Part shown: one piece after another, positions 16,920 to 25,559 of the stretch
Position numbering within the stretch: position 1 is the first letter of the stretch
Layout: each line of letters starts with the position of its first letter
From: Hyphomicrobiales bacterium
GTDB lineage: Bacteria > Pseudomonadota > Alphaproteobacteria > Rhodospirillales > JACKKN01
Length of the DNA stretch: 64,000 nt
Direction: 5' to 3'
NCBI GenBank assembly: GCA_024236415.1
Contig: JACKKN010000002.1
Span: 1-64,000, forward strand
Notes under the pieces: generated by a model
What the model saw: only the letters and a program-made list of their open reading frames with translations
Told to the model about the DNA's origin: nothing
Database searches by the model: none
Made by a program: the position numbers and the translations under genes

Positions 16920-17834
16920 ATGAGCAAAATGATGGAGGGCAAGGTCGCCATCGTGACCGGATCGGGCCGCGGTATCGGTCGCGGCATCGCCGAGACCATG
17001 GCCGCCCACGGCGCCAGGGTGGTGGTCAACGACCTGGGTGCCACGGCCGAGGGCGAAGGCGCCGACTCGGGACCCGCCAACGAGGTGGTCGAGGCCATCG
17101 AGAAGGCCGGCGGCGAAGCCATCGTCAACGGTGACAGCGTCGCCAGCTGGGACGGCGCCCACGCCATGGTCGAAGCCGCGCTGTCCAAGTGGGGCCGTGT
17201 CGACTGCGTGGTGAACAACGCCGGCATCCTGCGCGACGTCATCTTCCACAAGCTGACCGAGCAGGACTTCGACGCCGTGGTCGGCGTGCACCTGAAGGGC
17301 AGCTTCAACGTCGCGCGCGCCGCAGCGCCCCACTTCCGCAAGCAGGAAGGCGGCGCCTACGTTCACATGACGTCGAACTCGGGCCTGATCGGCAACTTCG
17401 GCCAGGCCAACTACGCCGCCGCCAAGATGGGCATCCTGGGCCTGTCGAAGTCCATCGCCCTCGACATGAAGCGCTTCAACGTGCGCTCCAACTGCGTCTC
17501 GCCCACGGCCTGGAGCCGCCTGACCGGCACCATCCCGGCCGAGACCGAGGACCAGAAGGCGCGCATCAAGAAGATCATGACCATGACGCCGGACAAGATC
17601 GCGCCCCTGGCCACCTTCCTGTGCAGTGATGCCGCCGCCGGCGTGACCGGCCAGATCTTCGGCGTGCGCAACAACGAGATCTTCCTGTTCTCGCAGAACC
17701 GGCCGATTCGCTCGGTCCACAATTCCGAGGGCTGGACGCCCGAGAAGGTCGCCGAGCAGGCCATGCCGGCCCTGAGGGCGTCGTTCCTGCCGCTCGACCG
17801 TTCGGCCGACGTGTTCTGCTGGGACCCGATCTGA
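16920..17834 (+). CDS. SDR dehydrogenase, MFE-2 (17-beta-HSD4) type
   Basis: 304 residues with a normal SDR layout: VTGSGRGIGRGIAE for NAD binding, NNAG in VVNNAGILRD, catalytic Ser in MTSNSG and Tyr/Lys in NYAAAKMG. The extra C-terminal segment from about residue 235 resembles the dehydrogenase domain of peroxisomal multifunctional enzyme type 2. Its likely job is NAD-dependent oxidation of a (3R)-hydroxyacyl-CoA, which fits the MaoC R-hydratases in this locus. GGGAAGGA lies about 10 bases before the start. The MocR regulator is convergent. Confidence 0.9.
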   Translation: MSKMMEGKVAIVTGSGRGIGRGIAETMAAHGARVVVNDLGATAEGEGADSGPANEVVEAIEKAGGEAIVNGDSVASWDGAHAMVEAALSKWGRVDCVVNNAGILRDVIFHKLTEQDFDAVVGVHLKGSFNVARAAAPHFRKQEGGAYVHMTSNSGLIGNFGQANYAAAKMGILGLSKSIALDMKRFNVRSNCVSPTAWSRLTGTIPAETEDQKARIKKIMTMTPDKIAPLATFLCSDAAAGVTGQIFGVRNNEIFLFSQNRPIRSVHNSEGWTPEKVAEQAMPALRASFLPLDRSADVFCWDPI

Positions 17835-17858
17835 ATTCCGAGGGGGAGGCGGCGCCGG

Positions 17859-19241
17859 TCAGATCACCGCGAGCCAGGGGCTCGGTCGCTCCTCCGCCAC
17901 CCGACGCACGATGCGCAGGCCCTCGGTCAGCACGTTCAGGTTGGTCTGGGGGTTCAGGGACATGCGCACGGCCCGCGGCGGCTCGGTCGAGCCGACGCTG
18001 AAGTTGTCGGCCCGCACCACCGAGACGCCGGCCCGCTGCACGGCCTCGGCGAACTCGCCCGAGCTCCAGCGGTCGGGCAACTGAAGCCAGATGAAGAAGG
18101 CGTCCGGGTTGCTCTTGGCCTGCAGACCCTTCAACTCTTCCCGCGCCATCTTGTGGCGCCGCACCAGTTCCTGCTGGTTGCGCCTGGCGATGTCGTCGGC
18201 CACCCCCTCCATGATCATCAGCGACGCTGCCTCCAACACCAGGGGCGAGGTGGCCAGGGACAGGGAGTGGATGGTGTTGGACAGCTGCTCGATCAGGGCC
18301 GAGGGCGCCGCCATGAAACCTGTGCGCAGGGCCGGGCTGACACACTTCGACAGGCTGGTGATGTAGATGGTGCGCTCGGGCGCGTGGGCGGCGATGGGCG
18401 GGTCGCGATCGGTCAGGCCGGCCGCCGCCACGTCGTCCTCGATCAGGATCAGGTCGGCGGCACGGGCCACCTCGGCGATCTTGCGCCGCCGCTTGTCGGG
18501 CATGGAGCAGCCCAGGGGATTGTGCACCGTGGGCTGCAGGTACACGACCCGGGCCCCGGTGCGCTTGGCGGCCTCGGCCAGGGCCTCGGGGATCATCCCC
18601 TCGTCGTCGACCTCGACCCCCTCCAGGTCGATCTCACGCAGGGCGGCGATGGACTTGAAGCCGGAATAGGTCAGCCGCTCGGACAGGAACGGCCCGCCGA
18701 AGTTGGCCAGGGTCATGATCGCGGTCAGGATCGCCTGCTGGCCGCCGCTGCAGGCGATCACGTGCTCGGGCGGCACCACCAGGCCGCTGCGCTTGATCCA
18801 GGCGGCGCCGGCGGTGCGGTGGGTGATGTAGCCGGTGGCCGGCGGATAGCCGATCAGGGGCAGCAGCACCGTGTGGTCCGCCACCTCGGCGACCACGTTG
18901 GCCAGGGCGTCCGAGATCTGGTCCACGGGCATGCGGAAGCACACCAGGTCGATGGTCCCAGGCTTGCGCTCGGGCATGTAGTAGGCGAAGGTGTTCTTCT
19001 CCTCGTGGCTGCGCACGAAGGTGCCGCGGCCCACCTCGCCCGACACCAGTTCGCGCTTCTTCACCACCATGTAGGCCCGGCCGACGGTGCCCACGGTCAC
19101 CCCCAGCTTCTCGGCCAGTTCGCGTTGTGGTGGCAATTGCGCGCCGGCGGGCAGTTCGCCGCTGTTGATCGCCTCGGCGATGGCGCTGGCCAGGGCCAGG
19201 TACCGCGGACCGCCGATGCTGGAAATGTCAGGCACCCACAT
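17859..19241 (-). CDS. MocR-type regulator (GntR wHTH fused to class I aminotransferase fold)
   Basis: 460 residues from ATG 19241, chosen because GGAG lies six bases before it; upstream starts add a tail with no ribosome site. Residues 10-75 form a GntR winged helix (QLPPQRELAEKLGVTVGTVGRAY). The rest is an aminotransferase-like effector domain with the PLP lysine Lys299 in SLSKCVSPALRTG. It is divergent from the CoA ligase operon across a 431-bp AT-rich gap. It is the only regulator inside the catabolic locus and the best candidate for its control. Confidence 0.9.
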   Translation of the reverse strand: MWVPDISSIGGPRYLALASAIAEAINSGELPAGAQLPPQRELAEKLGVTVGTVGRAYMVVKKRELVSGEVGRGTFVRSHEEKNTFAYYMPERKPGTIDLVCFRMPVDQISDALANVVAEVADHTVLLPLIGYPPATGYITHRTAGAAWIKRSGLVVPPEHVIACSGGQQAILTAIMTLANFGGPFLSERLTYSGFKSIAALREIDLEGVEVDDEGMIPEALAEAAKRTGARVVYLQPTVHNPLGCSMPDKRRRKIAEVARAADLILIEDDVAAAGLTDRDPPIAAHAPERTIYITSLSKCVSPALRTGFMAAPSALIEQLSNTIHSLSLATSPLVLEAASLMIMEGVADDIARRNQQELVRRHKMAREELKGLQAKSNPDAFFIWLQLPDRWSSGEFAEAVQRAGVSVVRADNFSVGSTEPPRAVRMSLNPQTNLNVLTEGLRIVRRVAEERPSPWLAVI

Positions 19242-19344
19242 ATCCTTCTCCACTTCCAGCCTATTGCTTTGGGAGCTCACGAACATCGTATCGATATCAA
19301 TTTCCAAAAATTACACCAATGGGAATTGTGACATTGCGCTCGAA

Positions 19345-19369
19345 TTGAAACGGCTCTATATTGTTTCAA
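19345..19369. promoter_or_regulatory. Perfect inverted repeat TTGAAAC-N11-GTTTCAA in the 431-bp regulator/ligase gap
   Basis: The 19242-19672 gap holds no gene. Its first 220 bp are AT-rich, then the sequence returns to high GC before the ligase start. Within it, TTGAAAC (19345-19351) and GTTTCAA (19363-19369) form a perfect dyad with 11-bp spacing. The same spacing is seen in the ATTGT/ACAAT dyad at 1282-1302. A binding site for the adjacent MocR regulator is the simplest reading, by inference. Confidence 0.5.
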
Positions 19370-19672
19370 CAGTTTTGTCCGGACTCGTCACAAACGCAAA
19401 AGGTCGCCAATACCCGAACGATTCGCGTCTACTATAGCAGAAATTCGCGATATCACCAGTCGTCTGCAATGTATCTTTCCCGGACGGCGTCAAGGGTTCC
19501 CTGCCACGGGGACATTCCAGCGAAACGGACGGTTCAGATCGGGGTCGGCGAGTACAATTTTTGCCGGGTGACTCCTGGGCCGGGCATCAATCGGTCGCCC
19601 CCGGCGGCGGCCTTGGCAGACAGGGCCGGCGTCCCCCCGGGGGCTCGAACCGGTTGGGCGCGCGAGGAGAAG

Positions 19673-21301
19673 ATGAACGCGTTCGCGGAAAAGACCTACG
19701 CGCAGGCCATCGCCATGCTGGCGGACAACTGGGGCGAGCGCGAGGCCCTGGTCTACGGCGACTCCCGCTACAGCTTCCGCCAGGTCAAGGAGGAGGTCGA
19801 CCGGGCGGCGCGCAAGCTGGCCGCCGCCGGCCTGCGGCGCGGCGACCATCTCGCCGTGTGGTTGCCCAACCGGCCCGAGTTCCTGTTCATCTGGCTGGGG
19901 GCGGCGCAGATGGGGGTGACGGCGGTGCTGCTGAACACCCGCCTGACCATGGACGAGGTAGGCTACCAGTTGAGCCAGTCCGACAGCCGCGCCGTGGCGG
20001 TACCCGGCGACGGCGCCTTCCGCGACTTCCTGGGCGACATGGCGACCCTATGCCCGGTCGTGCGCGACGGCGCGCCGGGGCCTGGGCTGGGCGGCGCGGC
20101 GGTTCCGTCGTTGGAGCACGTCATCGTCCTCGACCCCACCAACCATGCCTTTTCGGCAATCCAGCCCTGGGACGCCGTAACGGCGCCGGACGATGCCGCC
20201 ATTGATTACGAGACCGACCCCCACAGCCCGGCGGTGATCGCCTACAGCTCGGGCACCACGGCCCTGCCCAAGGGCGCCATGCTGACCCACGCCGTGTGGC
20301 GCAAGGCAGCCGACCACGGCGAACGGTTCTTCCAGACCCCCGACGACCGGCTGTACCTGTGCGTACCCCTGTTCTCCATCCTGTCGACGGTGAACGGGGT
20401 CATCACTTTCTGGGTCGGCGGTTCCGCGGTGGTCCTGGACGACCGCTTCGAGCCGGAGCGGATGCTGACAGCCATCGCCCGCGAGCGGTGCACCGCCGCC
20501 TACCTGTTGCCGCTGATGATCAACCGGGCCGTCGACCTGCCCGACTTCGCCCGGTACGACATCTCCAGCCTGCGCACGGGGATCCTTGTGACCACCGACC
20601 CCGAGGCCTTCAAGACCGCCCACGACAGGCTGGGCATGACCGAGTTCATCACCAGCTACGGCATGACCGAGACATCCAGCGCCTGCACCCGCACCTGGGC
20701 CACGGACCCCATGGAGGTGCGCCTGCAGAGCCACGGCAAGCCCCTGCCCGACATCGAGGTCCGGGTCGCCGACCCCGACAGCAACACCGAACTGCCGCCC
20801 GGCGAGATCGGCGAGATCCAGGTGCGCGGCTACAACACCATGCTGGGTTACTACAACAAGCCCGCCGAGACGGCCCGCGCGTTCACCGCCGACCGCTGGT
20901 TCAAGACCGGCGACGCCGGCCGCATGACCGAGGACGGGTCACTGGTCTTCCTGCGCCGCCTGTCGGACGGTTACAAGCACAAGGGCTTCAATGTGTCCTG
21001 CGCCGAGGTGGAGGCGGTTCTCGAAGGCCATCCCGGCGTCGACCGCGCCGCCGTCCTGGGCATCCCCCACCGCGACACGGGCGAGGTCGGCGTGGCCTTC
21101 GTCATCCCCATGGCCGGCGCCGCGCCCGACGCGCCGGACCTGATCGCCCACGCGCGGCGGCACCTGGCCTCGTTCAAGGTGCCGGCGCACCTGTTCCTGA
21201 TCGACGCCTTTCCCATGACGGCGGGCACCGAGAAGGTGCAGAAGTTCAAGCTGCGCGAACGCGCCCTGGCGGCCCTGGGCAGCGGAGGCCTGGCGGCGTG
21301 A
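19673..21301 (+). CDS. AMP-forming acyl-CoA ligase, tandem copy 1
   Basis: 542 residues from ATG 19673, preceded by GAGGAG. It is an ANL-superfamily ligase that activates a carboxylic acid through an acyl-adenylate to the CoA thioester. The P-loop YSSGTTALPKGAM, the A5 motif SYGMTET, the hinge region around KTGD and the C-terminal lysine in TEKVQKFKLRE are present. It is the first of three closely related tandem ligases. The next gene starts inside its stop codon (GTGA overlap). Confidence 0.93.
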   Translation: MNAFAEKTYAQAIAMLADNWGEREALVYGDSRYSFRQVKEEVDRAARKLAAAGLRRGDHLAVWLPNRPEFLFIWLGAAQMGVTAVLLNTRLTMDEVGYQLSQSDSRAVAVPGDGAFRDFLGDMATLCPVVRDGAPGPGLGGAAVPSLEHVIVLDPTNHAFSAIQPWDAVTAPDDAAIDYETDPHSPAVIAYSSGTTALPKGAMLTHAVWRKAADHGERFFQTPDDRLYLCVPLFSILSTVNGVITFWVGGSAVVLDDRFEPERMLTAIARERCTAAYLLPLMINRAVDLPDFARYDISSLRTGILVTTDPEAFKTAHDRLGMTEFITSYGMTETSSACTRTWATDPMEVRLQSHGKPLPDIEVRVADPDSNTELPPGEIGEIQVRGYNTMLGYYNKPAETARAFTADRWFKTGDAGRMTEDGSLVFLRRLSDGYKHKGFNVSCAEVEAVLEGHPGVDRAAVLGIPHRDTGEVGVAFVIPMAGAAPDAPDLIAHARRHLASFKVPAHLFLIDAFPMTAGTEKVQKFKLRERALAALGSGGLAA

Positions 21302-22938
21302 ACCCCTTCCGCGACCTGACCTACGCCCAGAGCATCGCCTACCTGGCCGAGACCTTCGGCCCCCGCGACGCGGTGGTCTTCCGCAACCGGCGCTACACCT
21401 TCGTCGACGTCAAGCACCAGGTGGACCGGGCCTCGGCCCGCTATGCCTCCCTGGGCTTGGCGCCGGGCGACAAGGTAGCCATCCTGCTGCCCAATCGGCC
21501 CGAGTTCCTGTGGTACTGGTTGGGTGCCTCGCAGATGGGGCTGGTAGCGGTGATGCTGAACACCCGCCTGCGCCGCGACGAGTTGGCCTACCAGCTGGCC
21601 CAGTCCGACAGCCGTGCCGTGGTCATTCCCGGTGACGGCGCGTTCCGCGACTTCCTGGCCGAACTGGCCGAGCTGGCGCCGGCCCTGCGCGGCGGCGCGC
21701 CGGGCGGGCTGGGTAGCGCCGAGCTGCCCGCACTGCGCCACATAGTGGTCATGGACCCCTACGACCCGGCCTACACCGGGGCGCTGGACTGGTCAGCACC
21801 GGCCACCGACGACCTGCCCCTGCCGGCCATGGAGACGGACGGCGGCAAGCCCGGAATCATCGGCTACAGCTCGGGCACCACGGCCCTGCCCAAGGGCGCC
21901 ATGATCGACCACTGCGTGTGGCGCAAAGCCTGGGACACGGGCATCCGGGTGGACCTGACCGGGGACGACTGCCTGTACATGACCGTGCCCCTGTTCGGTT
22001 CCATGGCGACCCTGAACGGCGTGCTGCCCTATCTGGTGCGCGGGGCCAAGCAGGTCATCGGCGAGCACTTCGACGCCGGGCACTTCCTGCGGTCCGTCGA
22101 GGAGGAGCGGGTCACCGGCCTGCACCTGCTGCCGCCCATGATCCCGTCCATCATCGAGCATCCGGACTTCAAGACCCGGGACCATTCGAGCCTGCGCCTG
22201 GCCTACACCCTGTCGGCGGACCCTGCGGTGCTGGACACCGTGGCCGACGTGATCGGCATCCCCGGGGTCATGACCGGCTACGGCCTGACCGAGACCACGG
22301 CGGTGGTGTCGCGCAACCGCTGGGACGACCCACGCGAAGTGCGCCGCACCACCCAGGGCTACCCCCTGCCCGACATCGAGGTCCGCATCGTCGACCCGGA
22401 AACCCTCCGCGATCTGCCGGCGGGCGAGATCGGCGAGATCTGGGTGCGCGGCTACTGCACCATGCTCGGCTATTACAAGAAGCCCAAGGAGACGGCCGAC
22501 GCCCTGCTGCCGGACGGCTGGCTGCGCACCGGCGACGCCGGGCTGATGACCGGGGACAACCGCATCCGCTTCCAGGGACGCCTGGGCGACGGCTACAAGT
22601 CGCGCGGCTTCAACGTCTCGCCCGAAGAGGTGGAGCAGGCCATCAACCGCCACCCGGCGGTGGAGAACTCGTCCGTTGTGGGCGTGCCCGACCCGGTAGC
22701 CGACAAGATCGGTGCCGCCTTCGTCATCCGCCGCAACGGCGCCCAGGTGACGGCCGACGAGCTGCTGGACTTCCTCAGGCCCAGGCTGGCCGGCTTCAAG
22801 ATGCCCGGCCACGTGTTCTTCGTCGACGAATTTCCCCTGACCACCGGCACCGGCAAGGTGCAGAAGTTCAAGCTGCGCGAGATGGCGGCCGAGCACCTCG
22901 GCATGCCCCCGCCGGCGTCCGGCCCCGCAAGGAAGTAG
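21298..22938 (+). CDS. AMP-forming acyl-CoA ligase, tandem copy 2
   Basis: 546 residues beginning at GTG 21298, which overlaps the previous stop by four bases and has GGAGG about nine bases upstream. The motifs YSSGTTALPKGAM, GYGLTET, RTGD and GTGKVQKFKLRE are intact. The N-terminus (NPFRDLTYAQSIAYLAE) and the GDGAFRDFL stretch are almost shared with copy 1, so the pair arose by duplication. Divergence in the 230-340 region suggests different acid preference. Confidence 0.93.
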   Translation: MNPFRDLTYAQSIAYLAETFGPRDAVVFRNRRYTFVDVKHQVDRASARYASLGLAPGDKVAILLPNRPEFLWYWLGASQMGLVAVMLNTRLRRDELAYQLAQSDSRAVVIPGDGAFRDFLAELAELAPALRGGAPGGLGSAELPALRHIVVMDPYDPAYTGALDWSAPATDDLPLPAMETDGGKPGIIGYSSGTTALPKGAMIDHCVWRKAWDTGIRVDLTGDDCLYMTVPLFGSMATLNGVLPYLVRGAKQVIGEHFDAGHFLRSVEEERVTGLHLLPPMIPSIIEHPDFKTRDHSSLRLAYTLSADPAVLDTVADVIGIPGVMTGYGLTETTAVVSRNRWDDPREVRRTTQGYPLPDIEVRIVDPETLRDLPAGEIGEIWVRGYCTMLGYYKKPKETADALLPDGWLRTGDAGLMTGDNRIRFQGRLGDGYKSRGFNVSPEEVEQAINRHPAVENSSVVGVPDPVADKIGAAFVIRRNGAQVTADELLDFLRPRLAGFKMPGHVFFVDEFPLTTGTGKVQKFKLREMAAEHLGMPPPASGPARK

Positions 22939-22951
22939 CCCGCCCAAGCCC

Positions 22952-24556
22952 ATGAACCCGTTCCTGAACAAGACCTACACCCAGTGCATCGCCCACATCG
23001 CCGACACCTACGGCGACAAGGTGGCGCTGACCCATGACGGCCGCGACTTCACCTTCGCCGACATCCGTCGCGAGGCAGACCGGGCCTCGGCCCGGCTGGC
23101 CGCCCTGGGAGTGAGGCCCGGCGAATCGGTGGGCATCTGGACTCCCAACCGGCCCGAATTCGCGTGGCTGTGGTTCGGCGCCGCGCAGATGGGCGCCATC
23201 CCCGTGATCCTGAACACCCGCCTGCGGCGCAACGAGTTCGAGTACCAGATCGCGCAGTCGCAAAGCGTGGTCGTTTGCGTGCCCGGCCCCGGCGCCTTCC
23301 GCGATTTCCTGGGCGAGCTGGCCGAGTCCTGCCCGGCCATCCGCGACGGCGGCCTGCCGGCCGAGCCTTTCCCGCACCTGCGCAAGGTGGTGGCCCTGGA
23401 CCCGCCCGGCGCCGGCTGGGACAACGTGGTCGACTGGCAGGCATTGGGCGACGACCACCCAATGCCGCCCTACAACGACGACCCCGACTCGCCGGCCCTG
23501 ATCGCCTACAGCTCGGGCACCACGTCCCTACCCAAGGGCGCCATGCTGACCCACTGCATCTGGCGCAAGGCCTGGGACGGCGCCCGTTACCTGGACCTGG
23601 TGCCCGAGGACAGCCTGTACCTGACCGTGCCGCTGTTCGGCGTGCTGGGGTGCATCAACGGGCTGCTCATGTTCTGGGGCAACGGCTGCCGCATCGTCCT
23701 GCGCGACCGCTTCGACGAGGTCGACCTGATCGAGTCCATCCGCCGCGAGAAGTGCACCTTCGCCCACCTGCTGCCGACCATGATCGAGCGCATCGCCGAG
23801 CACCCGGCCTACGACAAGTCGGCCCTGTCCAGCCTGCGCGGAGGCGTCCTGCTGAGCAGCCGGCGCGAGGATTTCGAGCGCGCCACCGAGGTCCTGGGCC
23901 CCGACGGCTACACCTCGGGCTACGGCCTGACCGAGTCCACCGGCCTGGTCACGCGGTGCCGCTGGAACGACCCGCGCGAGGCGCGCCTCAGCCACCAGGG
24001 CTGGCCCCTGCCCGACTGCCCGCTGCGCATCGTCGACCCCGAGACCGGCGCCGACCTGCCAACGGGCGAGGAGGGCGAGATCCTGGTCGGCGGCTACTCG
24101 GTCATGCTGGGCTACTTCCACAAGCCCGAGGAGACGGCCAAGGCCATCACCCCCGACGGCTGGCTGCGCTCGGGCGACCTGGGCTACATGAACGCTGACG
24201 GCTCGCTGCGTTTCCTGCGCCGGGTCAAGGACGGCTACAAGCACAAGGGCTTCAACGTCTCGACGCCAGAGGTGGAGGCCGCGATCCTGAAGTTCCCGGG
24301 GGTCGCCGCCGCCGCCGTGGTCGGCGTGCCCGACCCCAAGAACGGCGAGAAGGGTGTGGCCTTCATCATCCCCGCCGAAGGCGGGGCGCCAGCCCCGGAC
24401 GGCCTGCTGGCCTTCCTGCGCCAAGAATTGGCGTCGTTCAAGGTGCCCGAGGCCGTGTTCACGGTGGACGAGTTCCCGCGCACCGGCGGCACCGAGAAGG
24501 TGCGCAAGTTCAAGCTGCGCGAACAGGCCATGGAACGCCTGGGAATCGAGGCGTGA
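22952..24556 (+). CDS. AMP-forming acyl-CoA ligase, tandem copy 3
   Basis: 534 residues from ATG 22952. It is homologous over its full length to the two preceding ligases, with NPFLNKTYTQCIAHIAD at the N-terminus and GPGAFRDFLGELAE in the middle. Catalytic motifs are YSSGTTSLPKGAM, GYGLTEST, RSGD and TEKVRKFKLRE. It lies 13 bp after copy 2 in the same operon. Three retained copies with intact motifs suggest three related acids or successive activation steps. Confidence 0.93.
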   Translation: MNPFLNKTYTQCIAHIADTYGDKVALTHDGRDFTFADIRREADRASARLAALGVRPGESVGIWTPNRPEFAWLWFGAAQMGAIPVILNTRLRRNEFEYQIAQSQSVVVCVPGPGAFRDFLGELAESCPAIRDGGLPAEPFPHLRKVVALDPPGAGWDNVVDWQALGDDHPMPPYNDDPDSPALIAYSSGTTSLPKGAMLTHCIWRKAWDGARYLDLVPEDSLYLTVPLFGVLGCINGLLMFWGNGCRIVLRDRFDEVDLIESIRREKCTFAHLLPTMIERIAEHPAYDKSALSSLRGGVLLSSRREDFERATEVLGPDGYTSGYGLTESTGLVTRCRWNDPREARLSHQGWPLPDCPLRIVDPETGADLPTGEEGEILVGGYSVMLGYFHKPEETAKAITPDGWLRSGDLGYMNADGSLRFLRRVKDGYKHKGFNVSTPEVEAAILKFPGVAAAAVVGVPDPKNGEKGVAFIIPAEGGAPAPDGLLAFLRQELASFKVPEAVFTVDEFPRTGGTEKVRKFKLREQAMERLGIEA

Positions 24557-24563
24557 GGGCCCC

Positions 24564-25559
24564 ATGACCGACCTGACTCAGTCCCCCGTCTGTCGCCTGC
24601 TGGGCATCCGCTACCCCATCCTGCAGGGCGGCATGACCCTGGTCGGCAACTGGCGCCTGGCCTCGGCCGTGTCCGCCGGCGGCGGCCTGGGCGTGGTCTC
24701 TGCCGGGCGCATGGACACGGCGACCTTCCGCCGCGAGATCGCCATGGCCCTTGACGCCACCGACCAGCCGGTGGGGGTCAACATCCCCATCGGCCGCCAG
24801 CACGACTGGATCAGGGCCTGCTTCGAGGTCGCCATCGACAGCGGCATCAAGATCGTGTTGATGGGCGGCGGCGACCCCAAGCCCTGGTGCCCCCTGGTCA
24901 AGGACGCCGGCAAGCTGCTGGGAATCGTCACCGCCACCCCCGAACAGGCGGCCAAGGCCGAGGCCGCCGGCGCCGACCTGGTGGTGGCCGAGAGCATCGA
25001 GGCCGGCGGCCGCACCAGCCGCGACGAGCTGGCCGGGGTGACCCTGATCCCGGCGGCGGCCGAGCGCGTGTCGGTTCCCCTGGTGGCGGCCGGCGGGTTC
25101 GTGGACGGACGCGGCCTGGCCGCGGCCCTGTGCCTGGGCGCCGACGGGGTGCAGATGGGCACCCGGTTCATGCTGGCCGAAGAATCGCCGGTGCACGAAA
25201 AGACGCGCCGGGCCATGGTCGAATCGGGTATCACCGATACGATGGTGGTCGGCGCCCGGCACCGCATGGGCCGGCGCGTGCTGCGCAGCGCGGCGGCCGA
25301 GAACGTACAACGGTGCGAGCCCGAGGCGAGCCTGGAGGAGATGATCGACCTGCTGTCCGGCGAATGGAGCCTGCGGGGCCTGCACGAGGGTGACACCGTG
25401 CGCGGCATGGTCGCCTGCGGCCAGGGCGTGGGCCTGATCCACGACGTGCTGCCGGCGGCCGAGATCATCGCCAATATCATGGGCGAGGCCGCGACGCACC
25501 TGGCGCGCGCCGCCGACCTGGTCCGCGCCGCCGACGGCGCGCCGGCGCCGGATGCCTGA
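24564..25559 (+). CDS. NAD(P)H-dependent flavin oxidoreductase / nitronate monooxygenase family
   Basis: 331 residues, a TIM-barrel FMN enzyme of the nitronate monooxygenase (2-nitropropane dioxygenase) family. Visible are GIRYPILQGGMTLVG at the N-terminus, SAGGGLGVVSAG, AESIEAGGRTS for phosphate binding and GADGVQMGTRF. Members of this group in catabolic operons are often flavin-dependent reductases rather than nitronate oxidases. ATG 24564 is eight bases past the ligase stop. Its last eight bases overlap the permease gene. Confidence 0.88.
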   Translation: MTDLTQSPVCRLLGIRYPILQGGMTLVGNWRLASAVSAGGGLGVVSAGRMDTATFRREIAMALDATDQPVGVNIPIGRQHDWIRACFEVAIDSGIKIVLMGGGDPKPWCPLVKDAGKLLGIVTATPEQAAKAEAAGADLVVAESIEAGGRTSRDELAGVTLIPAAAERVSVPLVAAGGFVDGRGLAAALCLGADGVQMGTRFMLAEESPVHEKTRRAMVESGITDTMVVGARHRMGRRVLRSAAAENVQRCEPEASLEEMIDLLSGEWSLRGLHEGDTVRGMVACGQGVGLIHDVLPAAEIIANIMGEAATHLARAADLVRAADGAPAPDA

